From: Euprymna scolopes
Taxonomy: Eukaryota > Mollusca > Cephalopoda > Sepiida > Sepiolidae
Direction: 5' to 3'
Assembly: GCA_024364805.1 (NCBI GenBank)
Contig: CM044508.1
Location: 100,669,872 to 100,715,830 of the forward strand
Length of the DNA stretch: 45,959 nt
Positions 32,640-44,590 of this stretch are shown here, one piece after another. A model generated the notes under the pieces. That model saw nothing but the letters and a program-made list of their open reading frames with translations. It made no database searches and had not been told where the DNA came from. Positions within the stretch are counted from its first letter, which is position 1, and every line of letters starts with the position of its first letter. The translations under genes and the position numbers were made by a program.

Positions 32640-34230
32640 CGTAAATATTATCACAGCAACAGCTTTTCATGTGCTTAGCCGACTTAACAAGAATTTATAA
32701 ATTGTCAAAAATGTTTAGCTGGAATTATTTAGTTCAAAATTATCCGGACAGTTTGTTCTAAATTTGATACAACATCAGTGTCCCTATTTAATTTAAAATT
32801 TTAGAAAGTTATTTATCGATGAAATAGTATCCGTTATATTATAGTTTATTGTACTAAATAATTTAGTATGTCACCATTTCATGATATGCCTTCGTATCTA
32901 CATGACCGATGAGGCACTAAAAATGACATGGCAAGCGTTTTCCTATAGCTATCTTCATTTTCTGCATTCATGAGCTTCTTACTCAAGACATGACTACTAT
33001 CGAATAATGCATTTTTTCATCTTCTCCAGCCTCTTTACTCATGATGATCGTGCGACGTGGCGGTACTATTTCATGTTCATTTTCTTGCCAATGATTCGAA
33101 TGGGGTTATATTTCGTCTAAATGGTCCATGGGAGTCTCAGGTGAGAGGGATGATAGAGAAAGTATAATTTCTTTTCGTGTTGACGACAAATATATTTTAA
33201 GATATCGGAAGATAATTTTCATAAGTATTTTCTAATAAGTTAACACTTATCAAGGCGAGAAAAGACACGAGGATAAAGGTTAATAAAACTTTTATTTTGC
33301 ACGTAACAACACTTGGAGATAATTGGAAACAGCAGGTTATATGATAAGAATGTGGTTATAAATGTCTCCAGCTCGCCAAGAATGTGTGAATATTGGGCTG
33401 ATTATCATTTATAAAAATATCAATATTTAATGCACAGTCCAACTTTTCTCTAGTTCTCTAGTCGAAATGTTGACAAAGTTCGTTTTAGGGGGAAAAGTCG
33501 CAAATCAAATTAAATTAAGATTTGCCTCCAACATTTAGTAAACTTTTAAGCATTACCTATCATTCAAACTCTCTGTAACGACGAGAATATATGTTCCTAG
33601 AAATACATGACAAGAGCTTTGTTGTATTCTCTTGGCATTGTGCAGCTTTTATTTATATATATATATATATTTTGATTTCTACATATAAACACTTCATCAA
33701 GTTAGTGCTTCAATGAAAACTGTATTCATTACTAGACCAATTAAAGCCTACGTCAGAGTGTGACAAAGATGAGGCAATACATTTGTGATATCAGACATAA
33801 AGTTAGCACTATGGTATAAGGATTGTACCAATATATCGACTCTCTTTTCATTTATCATTGTGTACTCGGCACTCTGATCTGGAAAGCATAATACACACCT
33901 TGGAAATAACAATGTGAAAATAAAACGAATGTTAGACACATTAAAGAATCTAATCTCAACGTATGAGCTGGTAGTCAGCGTAACATTAGTTCTGTCATGC
34001 AGCAATCGACTAGCTTCCAACTGTGCTTTGTAAATGGTTGCTGTTGAGCTTGTTAGTAAAAAACGAGCTGTAATAATCAGCTCGTAAAAAAACAACTATA
34101 TGTGAAGACATCACGACAAATTTTCGTTGAGTTAAAAATAAAAGGAAAGTTTCTCCTCGGCAAAATAAAAAAAAATTGGTTTGATGAGTTTGGACAATGT
34201 CGAATGTTGGCGAGAAACATAAGGACAGAG

Positions 34231-34234
<4 letters not shown>
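32640..34234. other. No gene recognised
   Basis: AT-rich. The longest frame, 33748-34095 minus (115 codons), has no family resemblance. A short (TA)n lies at 33653-33670. Confidence 0.5.

Positions 34235-34289
<55 letters not shown>
34235..34289. repeat. (GA)n microsatellite
   Basis: About 27 uninterrupted GA units. Confidence 0.98.
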
Positions 34290-34293
<4 letters not shown>

Positions 34294-34770
34294 TAGGTAC
34301 TTTGTGACATACGAAATATACAATTAAAATTCAATCGCTATTTCAATTCGTCGGGGGTTAGAGCGTTGATGATGAAATGAGAGAAGCTTGGTTTTAGATT
34401 CATTAAAATAAACCAGTCATCTTTTTCCACAATTGCACCACGTGCTCAAGATGAGGAAGCGAGAGACATCTCTGGCTCGATTAGCGAAAGTCCAATCCAT
34501 TCGGCTACCATCAACCTCGTGAAATAACGTTGAATTTAAACATCTTAATTTTAAATGTTCATTTACGTCAGTCAGACAGTGATCTAATCGTTATACGATG
34601 ATCTATGCATAAGAGCTAAATTGACCGACTTTAATTCAACTGAAAGTGCTCAACGATAAGAAACGAATTTCTTAAACGGGCTGTCATAATTATTTTTACT
34701 ATAATAATTAAATACCTACAGTCACTAGTGTTTCGGGAATCTTCAGTGCAGGGTGTCACGATTAATACCA

Positions 34771-34833
<63 letters not shown>

Positions 34834-35602
34834 TTTGCTACTGATAATTAACTTTTAGGATTGGGATCTTGAAAAAAATATCGAATTTATATACATATAC
34901 AAAGTTGATTTATTAGACGATATCGTATTGAATTTTTAACGGTGACTCTACTGAAATGATGGTTACTTTTTTCAACAATATTTGTTACGTGAAAAAAGCA
35001 GAGTAAGTACGTGTAAAATTTTAAATATACAAAAATGAACAATAATGAGCAGGTGATAAACGATACCAATCTACCTATACTACAACCAAAAAATAGTCAT
35101 GAAAAAATAGTTGAAATCTGCGTTCATCAGTCATATACCGGCGATAGCGGATGTAATAAAGTATTCAAACAGATTTATTTTTATTGAACACTATTATGTT
35201 TATTCTTATTAATAATAAAATACTAATTCATTGATTGAAATGTTACATCTTCCATTTTCAGTCTACGAGAATATTCCGACAACGGCAGCTGCGTTTTGCG
35301 ACGGAATACCATTGGAAACGCTTTTTGTGATTCGTATCGATTCTCTCTGCTTTCATGCGGCGAATATTGCCTGTAGATTGTTTGATGAAAGTCAGTGTCC
35401 ATTAGGCATGCACACCTGTAATCTCGACTGACATGAGGGACAACGAAGAAACGATCAATCAATGTGTGGCATTAAGAAACCTTATAATCATCGTTCCGGA
35501 TATGTAGAGAACCTAAGCATGAATAGAAGACTTGGCAACCGAATAAACATCAACATAAGTTATATGACAACTTCTATTAGCCATGCATCATCATCATCAT
35601 CA
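34290..35602. other. No gene recognised; (TA)n at 34771-34831
   Basis: A pure TA run of about 60 bp occupies 34771-34831. Around 34340-34400 the sequence has a loose tRNA-like ggttagagcgttgatga followed by ggttttagattc, too weak to call. The remaining frames are unassigned. Confidence 0.55.
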
Positions 35603-36014
35603 TCTATTATATTAAAAGAATTGCATGTGTGTTATTTATATTGTGTGCCACATTTACATACGAGATACTATCGTTTAATTTTTATGGACTTCCATTTCTT
35701 GTAATAAATAATTTTACCACGAATTCTTCATAAGTTTTGGTTTCGATTTCGATTATAGCTGATGGCAACCAAACATTTATTTTTATACATAATTTTACCA
35801 AGAATTGTTAAGTTTTAATTTCGATTATAGCTGATGATACTCAAGTAATCTATTTTTTCATATATAATTTTACCAAGAATTCTTCATAAGTTTTGGTTTC
35901 GGTTTCGATTATGGTTGCTGGCGCTCCAGTAATGTATTTACTTATAAATACCCTTTTCAAGAATTCTTCATAAGGTTTGATTTCTGTTTAAATTATAACT
36001 GAAGGAACACAAGT

Positions 36015-36081
<67 letters not shown>

Positions 36082-36424
36082 GTTTATGTTTCGATTTCGA
36101 TTAAAACTAATGTACCCAAGTCATATGGATATATAATTTTTATTTTTGAAATTGTAACTTCGTAATATATAAAATTGGTAGAAAATTATTACTATAATAA
36201 TGCATACGAAATCTGCAAGAATTAAAATAGAATAGTAAACCGTACTTTACGACCAAACTACGCCAGGCGTCATTGCTAGCTTAAATAAATACATTTGCAG
36301 TTTTACTAAAAGAGTTTCATTAATATCAAAGCGTCGCTATTTACGCCGAATATCTGCAGAATGTCAACACCAATATATTACAGATGACTGAGTCCTTTTT
36401 GGAATTTCAGCAAGTCCCGCTTTT
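35603..36424 (+). mobile_element. F1 Helitron-like element, copy b (822 bp), pearl-like
   Basis: It starts TCTATTATATTAAAAG after an A. Next come four core units of about 75-85 bp from about 35704 to 36005, each with ttttaccaagaattcttcat and ggtttcgattatagctga variants. A (TA)n tract follows at 36017-36080, then the conserved 3' region, a first CTAG end at 36276-36279, and the 145-bp tail unit ending aagtcccgctttt, where the second CTAG has decayed. Core tandem repeats plus microsatellite between conserved ends is the layout of bivalve pearl and insect DINE/HINE elements. Non-coding. Confidence 0.7.
36017..36080. repeat. (TA)n expansion inside F1 copy b
   Basis: A pure TA run of 64 bp at the position where copy c (38260-38285) has only a short irregular tatatacatatat seed. 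Confidence 0.95.
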
Positions 36425-37237
<813 letters not shown>

Positions 37238-37275
37238 TACAGTGATGATCATATTTATTGGCACGGTAAAATAAA
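37238..37275 (+). mobile_element. Possible Tc1-like terminal repeat scrap
   Basis: TA followed by CAGTGATGATCATATTTATT then GGCACGG resembles the CAGTGGTG...TTGGCAC outer ends of many Tc1 elements. No opposite end or transposase was found. Confidence 0.35.
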
Positions 37276-37439
37276 AGTTAAATTTTGTCTAATAAATTCT
37301 AAAAAAGGGATTAAATTAAAGAAAATAACAAAGTATATTATGTATTTTTAACTGGCCTTTCCGATGCAGCAATCGGATTGTAGAAAAAATAAATAACAAA
37401 GGAACAACAAACATAATTGCAAACTGTAAACTGTGACTT

Positions 37440-37733
37440 ACATAAACGACGGTCCTGGATATGACCTTAAACTATATCCAGTGGTGAGGCCGCAGCTTGC
37501 GGGCTTTGGGGAGTGTGGAGCCGCCCTTTAATTCCCATCGCTCCCAGGTCCACTCTGACCCGGAGTGGTAGTACCTGTCAGGGTCCCAAATATGGGTTAA
37601 ATAGAAACCGACTTGAAAATAACAAATATATTCTATTAAAAAAATTTTCTTCAAAATCTTTGGATTCGGCATTAAATTACCTGAAAAGGGTTGATATGTC
37701 GTAAAACAAAAACAACCAACCAACATAAACGAC
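37440..37733 (+). mobile_element. SINE-like retroposon, copy 2, with 11-bp target-site duplication
   Basis: The body is 37451-37722, flanked by acataaacgac at 37440-37450 and 37723-37733. It matches copy 1 (3984-4260) along its whole length, with about 20 differences by eye, and ends in the same CCAA-type tail. In this copy the head also forms ccgca-gct-tgcgg in addition to the two stems shared with copy 1. Two copies with different flanking duplications and identical ends show that the unit moved independently. Antisense is open for 84 codons across it. Confidence 0.78.
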
Positions 37734-37807
37734 AACGCTATTGTGTATATTGTTGGGTGACGAAATAAAGAAAGAAAAGAGAAACGAAAAACTTTCTTTT
37801 TTAAACG

Positions 37808-37810
<3 letters not shown>

Positions 37811-37852
<42 letters not shown>
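37811..37852. repeat. (TA)n microsatellite
   Basis: About 21 TA units. Confidence 0.97.
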
Positions 37853-37853
<1 letters not shown>

Positions 37854-38014
37854 CATGAATTTGCATATGAGGACAATGACTGTTTTGAAAAAGAATGAAG
37901 AGGAAATACTTTTTTGGACAGTTGAGTGAGAGACAGAGACAGAGAGAACGGTCGGGGAAGATTAAAGTTGAAGTCAGGCGTTGGCAAGGAGTTTGGACGA
38001 ATTTTTTATTATTA

Positions 38015-38617
38015 TCTATATATTAATACGATAACGTGTGTGTTATTTTGGATGTCACGCTTACACTCGGGTCGTTTAATTATGTTCTTCTATTTCTTGC
38101 CATAAATAATTTTACCAAAAAATCTACATAAGTTTTGGTTTCGGTTTCGACTATAGCAGATGACACTTAAATCATCTACTGTTTTATAAATATTTATAAT
38201 TTTATCAAGAATTCTTTATAAGTTTGGGTTTTAGTTTCGATTATGACTGAAGGAACTAAAATTATATGTGTATATACATATATTTTTTCATAACATTTTA
38301 ATTCGGTTTCTATTCAAGCATATGGACCCCAGTCATATCGATATATTTTTTTTATTTTTGAAATCGCAACTTTATAACATATAAAAATCGATAGAACATT
38401 AACTCTATAATAATATATACACAATCTGCCAGAATAAATATCATATTTAAGTGTACTTTACGACCGAGCTTTACCTGCCGTTCGTGCTACTTTTGCAGTT
38501 TTAACAAAAAGCGACAATAATATCAGTCTCCATTTACACTGAACATCTACAGAATGCCAACATCATATATACTGCATATGAATGGATTTTCTGTAGAATT
38601 TCCACAGGTCCCGCTAG
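38015..38617 (+). mobile_element. F1 Helitron-like element, copy c (603 bp), best-preserved ends
   Basis: It starts TCTATATATTAATACGATAA after an A (38014). The end is a 17-nt hairpin, ctgtagaatttccacag at 38591-38607, then gtcccg and CTAG (38614-38617) before T (38618). This is an A/T insertion with a 5' TC and a 3' hairpin plus CTRR, as in Helitrons. Inside are about three core units, a short TA-rich seed, and the 3' region shared with F2 up to a decayed first terminus near 38490, then the tail unit. Non-coding. Confidence 0.75.
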
Positions 38618-39397
38618 TTATTATTATTATTTTTAATTTTTAAGTTTTAGTTTCATTTATTTATTTATTTATTTGGGGAACATGTATACGTATCGTGTTT
38701 TCTATTATTCCTTTTTTAGTTTTCTTATCTGAATTTTATGAACTATTCTACACTCGTGTATTATTGTCATTGCTATCTGACTAGGAAGTAATTTCCACTC
38801 GAACGTATACGAGGACATATTCTCCTCGAAACAACCGATATAAATCCATATGTAACCGATTTTTTACACTTTTTTTACAATGTATACACATGTGTGTGTG
38901 TTTGTGTGTGTGTTTGTGTGTGTGTGTGTGTTTGATGGCTTCAATCATTTCCCTATGACTCAAAGAGATATCAAATTATGGCAAAACCCAAGAAGAACAT
39001 ATGTGAGTTTATAACATATATTTATATATCAACCGCTGCTTGGGCCTAAAGCTTTATTACGTAAAGCAAAGGCTTGTCGGGGCTAATCCAATTTATTTAA
39101 TAAAGAATGAGTGTGCAAGGAAAGGGAAAGTCAGCTTACAGTATGGAATGCAACCGAAATCGCGTGTTGTACACCGGAGTGTCCTTCTTCTGAGGACAAT
39201 TAACTGCAGGTGGTATAAGCGCATGCGGGATACATAACATGTTAAAAAATGAAAGAAATACAATAAATGAGAGAGAGTGAAATATATGGGTAACAAAAGG
39301 GATACAAACACATACATCGATCGATCGATTGATAGATAGATAGATAGACAGATAGATAGATAGATACATACATACATAGCTAGATAGATAGATAGTC

Positions 39398-39447
<50 letters not shown>

Positions 39448-39620
39448 ACAAAACGTATATATAGATGTAAATGTAGATATATAGATTACAAGATAAGACA
39501 CATAGAAGAAAACCGAGAAATCGATTAAAAGAGGAGGAAATATCATTATCTACATATCTAAAGTGAGAACGTGTCAATGGTATGAGAGAACACTTCCCAC
39601 CGTATATACTCCAAGGATTT
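38618..39620. other. Simple repeats, no gene
   Basis: (TG)n with ttt interruptions at 38890-38933 and a long (GATA)n block at 39317-39445. Frames across them are repeat artefacts. Confidence 0.8.
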
Positions 39621-39790
39621 TTATCTACAGACTTGAAATTTAGTATATAAGATATTAAGACATGTGGAAAAATCGATTTTCATCTTGAAAAAACGGGCTG
39701 CTACAAAATAAAAATAAAGTGTACGTGGAAGTCCTCGGATTTCTATATGTTTGCAAACTGTTCCACAAATACGCATGACAAATCAATTAT
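39621..39790 (+). mobile_element. F3 Helitron-like fragment
   Basis: The stretch atctacagacttgaaattta, gtatataagatatt, aagacatgtgg and the following 100 bp match the 5' half of F3 read on the opposite strand at 17440-17630. The 3' half is missing. Confidence 0.65.
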
Positions 39791-40410
39791 TAAATTAAGT
39801 TAAATATGAATAAGTTTACAAGGACTTTTTTAAAAGATGCGTCAAGCCAGTCTAATGATTTTCATACCTTACTCCCTGTCTTTGTGTTTTTGTTTCTATC
39901 TCAGGCCGAGAATACTTTTTTTTTTTACTTACAAGAAGTGAACTGTTTAGAACAAAACAAAATCAAATATTTAAAAGTAAGAGAGAGATAGAGTGAGAGA
40001 GTGAGTATGATAGAGAGAAGAGGAGATAGAAATGGCGAGAGGGAGAAATAGAAATATAGATATAAATGTTATTTAGTAATAAATATTTATGATATTAGTA
40101 GTTGATACTTTAGGGTATGTAATAGAGAGTTAACAGGTTGAAAGTCTGTGGTTGAAGACCGCAGTGACGTAAACGCATGATCTTAAAGAACATAGCAGTG
40201 GAGAGGCCAACTATTCAGGTAGGAGGCAAGGAGTATAGACCGCATAAAGCCGAAGCAAAACTGTCGGAACGATACACCACCTAGATATGTGGTAACTGTC
40301 ACCACTAGAAAAGATATTGTGAATCCAGCATAGGCTTCCACGGTAAGAGCATGCGCTACAATTACACAACGGATTAAACTGAGAGGCAGGACTCCAATGT
40401 TTCTCGAGGC
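39791..40410. other. No gene recognised
   Basis: AT- and purine-rich. An 86-codon minus-strand frame at 40183-40443 has no known motif. Confidence 0.5.

Positions 40411-40466
<56 letters not shown>
40411..40466. repeat. Compound (CA)n(TA)n microsatellite
   Basis: CA repeats to about 40446, TA repeats to 40466. Confidence 0.97.
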
Positions 40467-40527
40467 ATGGAGATGGTAATTAATAAAAACTGAAAAAAGT
40501 GCTCAATACTGTTGTAGAGCAAATATG

Positions 40528-40688
40528 CGTTTTATTTTTATTACCGTATCTTTCTGTTAAGTTACATTTTTGTTTCAGCTACTCGGCTTTTAAAAGTCTG
40601 AGGACGCTACAAACGGCCAAAAAAACGGCCGAGTAGCTGAAAAAATAATGTAACTTAACAGAAAGATACGGTAATAAAAAATAAAACG
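40528..40688. repeat. Near-perfect palindrome: 60-bp arms, 40-nt loop
   Basis: 40528-40587 and 40628-40688 are reverse complements with about three differences. Shared blocks include ttaccgtatctttctgttaa and gttacatt, and tttcagctactcggc. The loop, 40588-40627, contains gacgctacaaacggccaaaa. Such a young palindrome would extrude as a cruciform or give a stable RNA hairpin. No transposase, TA duplication or longer element boundary is visible. TA/TG-rich simple sequence follows to 40745. Confidence 0.92.
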
Positions 40689-40723
<35 letters not shown>

Positions 40724-40745
40724 GCATGTATATATGCATGTATAT

Positions 40746-41201
40746 ATAATTTATACTGCCCTTGATTACGTCTGAGGTCCGCTACAACAACGAGTTGTTC
40801 GGATATCCATACAAATGATTTATTTAAGTTTTTGTTTTAGAACTGTCAGCATTGTTTTGGTACAACTGCTAATATCAATCGGTTCAATGCTGGATTACCC
40901 CCCCAGATACCAACTTTGAAATTTCTACGCCCCGACTTAAATAATATTAATTATAAAATGTTAAATTCATTGAATGGTTCTGAACTAAAACACAGTTGGT
41001 TTAGAATGTTACACAGCAAGAATACGCAGAACCTTCAAAATGTAATGATTCCTATATTTCTACCCGAATGGACCAATGGATATTGCAAACGTCATTGTAA
41101 TGATGACTGACATTATTATTGAACTGAAAGTGTCACATCTCTGTAGCAGATATTGACGATGTGAGATTCTAAAAAAAGTCACCCCTGTCATAGACGTGCG
41201 T
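40746..41201. other. No gene recognised
   Basis: A 64-codon plus-strand frame at 40916-41110 is unassigned. Nothing else seen. Confidence 0.5.
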
Positions 41202-41400
41202 CAGAAGCAGAGATGCGTCATTCAACACCTCTATGCAAGAAACTGTAAACAAATCAACATTCATCAGCTCTAATTGAACGTTTACGAAGTCGATGCAGTA
41301 AATCTTAGCAGAGTTAAGAAATGGGTTCGTCGATTTCAAAGTGGCGAAAGAGATGTAAGTGAGAACTGGTGCTCTTGGACATACACAAAAAGCGAACATA
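41202..41400 (+). pseudogene. Mariner transposase N-terminal helix-turn-helix scrap
   Basis: A single frame reads QRCVIQHLY, then INIHQL, one stop (41271-41273), and LNVYEVDAVNLSRVKKWVRR followed by FQSGERDV. This matches the N-terminal DNA-binding region of mariner (SETMAR-like) transposases, typically a Val-Tyr-Gly-Asp-Asp then V-KWVRRFKSG pattern. About 65 residues are preserved with one stop. The catalytic domain and terminal repeats are absent. It is a different mariner type from the one at 28490. Confidence 0.65.
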
Positions 41401-41499
41401 CATTTTCGCTTTTATATATATATAGATTGACCCCGAACAAGCACAGTCTCACTTTGATGTAGTGTGCTACTATCAGAGACATAAGTTGAATGTATACTA

Positions 41500-42620
41500 T
41501 GCAATGAGTTAAGCAGCAAGATGTTTCTTTACATTACATTTGAAGTTCTGCATTCAGTGCAATACCCGGATGCGAATTCCAAAGTCTGGCAGTTCTGGGA
41601 AATAAACTATTTTAGAAGAAAGCTTTCTTACATCTAAGGGTGGAACTTTGCTGCTTGTCGGGTTTTCGGGGGTATTTACGTCGAAGTGGTAAAACGTTCT
41701 TGTAATACTTGCAAAATAGGCAGAGGGATGTAACATTTCGTCGATGGGACTGAAGTTGAAGTTTAGATGACAGTTCAGAACCTATTAGGTTGGCAACTCT
41801 TTGGACCCTGTCCAAAGTGAGAGACTAGTAGCAGGTGCATCAGTTCAAATCTGACAATAATACGTCATGCAAAGGCGAATGGTGTCCTTGTAAGGGTACA
41901 TGCTAATTGCAGGCCTAAGTAACTTTTTAGCACGTTAGAGAGACTTCACCCTCTTCCCAGAAGCTTGGCAGTGCTCAATTTCTCTGTGAACGTTTAGCCG
42001 AGGAGTTTGAAAGAAGTATTTTCCGGTAATGTATCTTTAGCCATAGCTATTAGTGGTTGAGAAGGTTTCTTATAATTTTTAGTCTTGGCAGCATTGAACG
42101 TTTCCATCTAATTTTAGACCCATTCACTACAGACTGGGGGTCTTCCTCTAGGGTTTCCACCATTACCTTGGATATGTTTTCATTCGTTTTTCCCTCGTGC
42201 CTTTTATTAAGCCTTGTGTCGTCAGCAAATATACACATCTTAGAGACTATTTTATCAAGAAGGTCATTCATTGCTATCAGGAATAATAAAGGCCCAAGGA
42301 TCGACCCCTGAGATACACCTGAATTTATGTCATATTGTTTTGACGTACGACCATCAAGGACACCCTGGATTCTTCTCTGTTTTAAAATGGATTTACTTAT
42401 GTCCAGTAATACCACAGACTTTTCCTTGGAAGACCATCGTGCCATATCATGTCAAGAGCCTTAGATATATGTAAGACTACTGCCTTTCCCTCCCCTGCAT
42501 TATCCAGCGCATGGTGTATACGTTCAGAGATTACAGTAATAATATCTGCAGTAGAACTGGCTGGCCTAAATCCATATTGATGGTCGAACAGAACTTTTGC
42601 AATTGTAAGATGTTTTACCT
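41500..42620 (-). mobile_element. LINE-A, minus-strand copy with RT region
   Basis: From the 5' side (42620) the minus strand reads HQYGFRPASSTADIITVISE, GEGKAVV, WHDG, then VLDGRTSKQYDINSGVSQGS with ILGPLLFLI and FADDTRLN (42180-42360). RVQRVANLIGSELSSKL is near 41790 and RTARLWNS near 41580. The order and identity follow LINE-A at 29032. Frame changes near 42420, 42120, 41950 and 41640, plus a short deletion after WHDG, break it. ORF1 and the endonuclease are absent through 5' truncation. The FADD catalytic box is intact, but the frame is not continuous. Confidence 0.85.
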
Positions 42621-43048
42621 AAACATTCATCAGTGGACTAGATCACACACACGGCTGGTTATAAAAATATGCCGTTGCTTATTTTCTGTACATATAATTT
42701 TTTAATGGCAGATTGACAAATCTGATGATAACGTGACGGGGTTGATGGGTCGTGTGTAAAAAACTCTGTTGCTAAGTATTGATAATACTTTCTTCTCTAT
42801 TTGCGAATAGTTCTTTTCAACAGTCAGTAGCGACTTTGACACATGTTAGATCGGTTTTAACTTTCTGTCACCTTCCAAACCAAAATTACTTGCATATTTT
42901 CTTATTAGGCTTACAATGCGTCAAGACAAGAATTGGCATTACTACAGTAACTTTTTAACTTTAACGAGTGTTTTTGGAAATCGTCTGTCCGACTAAACTT
43001 TATATTTTCTTAAGTAACACATATAACGAAGTTCTTAGAATATGGATA
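42621..43048. other. No gene recognised
   Basis: AT-rich spacer between LINE-A and F2 copy C. Confidence 0.5.
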
Positions 43049-43829
43049 TCTCTATATCTACTATCATATGAAAGTCAATTTGTGTGTGTGTGAGAGAGAG
43101 TTCATTTCTCATAGGTTCCTAAACAGCTAAGCTTAACTTTTGAAAATTTCCGACAAAGATAATTTATATGTCTGGCAGTGTTCTTATGTTTTGTGCAGGA
43201 ATTCATCCGATAAGTATAGAAAATCCCCAAAATAGTCTTTCTTTCATATAGATAAAAAAAACTAATTTTTATATGGTAATACATTATGTTGCACCGGCGA
43301 AAGGAGATACTTCTCAGCAAATAAAAGGAGATTCAATTCTCAACAAATGATTTCTTCTTAAAAAAGCAGAACTACTGTGATCTGAACAACTAGATTAGTG
43401 GCAGAGCATTCGACTGCAGATCGAATGGAAAGAAAATTACAAGAAATAACCCTCACCATTTTTTAATGTGTTTTCTTATTAATGAGTTCAATTTACGATA
43501 AAAGAAGAGATACCATTTAAAATTCCAAATTATTTCTTGGTTGGTGTATTTTAAAGCAAAACATTAATCAGAGATGATTTTTCCAGAATATTCATCGCCA
43601 AACCCACATATCAGTTGACGTGATATTGTAAATAAACGCAGATGGAGTTTGAGGAAAGACATTATCATTATTAATTTTTTTTTTTAATTTTTGCGAACTC
43701 GTCCACCGGGCAAATTATTCCTCGTAATATATAATAATCAATAGATGATTGATTCTATAATAATACATACACAACCTGAATAAATTAAAATATCATGGTA
43801 AGAGTATTGTACGACCGGGAAACAGCTAG
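43049..43829 (+). mobile_element. F2 Helitron-like element, copy C (781 bp)
   Basis: It starts TCTCTATATCTACTATCATA after A (43048) and ends gtacgaccgggaaacag then CTAG (43826-43829) before T. It is collinear with copies A and B, including the tgtgtgtgtgagagag block, gcaccggcgaaaggaga, the tRNA-Cys-like module and caaattattcctcgtaatat. It has the best-kept termini of the three. Non-coding. Confidence 0.7.
43390..43455 (+). ncRNA. tRNA-Cys-like module inside F2 copy C
   Basis: ttagtggcagagcattcgac then tgcagatcgaa aligns with the tRNA-Cys D arm, anticodon arm and GCA anticodon with about three differences. The T arm is lost. It is a module of the repeat, not a working tRNA gene. Confidence 0.65.
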
Positions 43830-44219
43830 TTACGAATATAGATTTGTAGTAATTAGTTAAACACAAAAAATATTGTAAGGAGGACACGCTAGTAAGTGCA
43901 TGCGTGCATGCATTTTACTGCATCTGCCCCGTGTACATCAGGAGTTCATACCGTTTTAATTAATTGTTTGCCTATGAAATGTAATTTTCTTTTTGAAAAT
44001 AATCATATTTTTACATACGTAGCTTATAACCAAAGTCTTTTATGATATTTTCTGAACACTTGATTTACATGTTCCTTATGCTGCTCACGATTTTCGCTTT
44101 TTTTCTGCCAATTCCAGGTCCACTAACACTGCATCCTTCGTTTGTTGGAAGTAACAGGTGCAACTTATAGTCTATATTGCCGTTCTTTTTTTTATTTTAA
44201 AGATATATCATGTGAATTC
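43830..44219. other. No gene recognised
   Basis: AT-rich. Nothing assigned. Confidence 0.5.
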
Positions 44220-44223
44220 GGAG

Positions 44224-44590
44224 TCAATATTTTTCCTTCTCTTGAATTGAACAATATGCCTCTACCAAATCTAATTTAGAAAATATTCGCGCACCATTTA
44301 ATTTTGCAAAAAATTCTTCCGCTGTTAGTCGGGGACATTTTATTTCAGTCCAACAATCATTAAGACCGATAGAAAAATCAGCGCAAATTCCGATTTTATT
44401 ATTTTCTTTCATCACATACATAGCAGGCGCTAACCAAGGTATTTAGTGCGTGGTTTTCTAATTAGACCCAGGTTTTAGTCATTCTAGTTTTCTATAACGC
44501 ATAGAGTACTGCTCTTTTTAGTTCTGAAAACTGGCATTACATTTTCTCTTAATTTGAAACAAAATTCATATACTTATGAACAAATCTTAA
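44224..44590 (-). mobile_element. Ty3/Gypsy retroelement fossil (Pol, start of RT)
   Basis: Minus-strand peptides include APAMYVMKE, ICADFSIGLND and AKLNGARIFSKLDLVEAY, the N-terminal part of a Ty3/Gypsy reverse transcriptase, with weaker traces of the preceding Pol segment. No LTRs, gag, protease, RNase H or integrase were seen nearby. It is an old, broken internal fragment. Confidence 0.75.

Noticed and set aside
33240-33290. cacttatcaaggcgagaaa resembling the LINE-B 3' UTR end
   Set aside because: The match is short and does not extend in either direction.
34340-34510. tRNA-like phrases on both strands (ggttagagcg; tagccgaatgg near 34495)
   Set aside because: Boxes are incomplete or at wrong spacing, and no second copy supports a SINE.
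39093-39577. Long minus-strand frames rich in Leu-Ser-Ile-Tyr
   Set aside because: Translations of the (GATA)n block, not genes.
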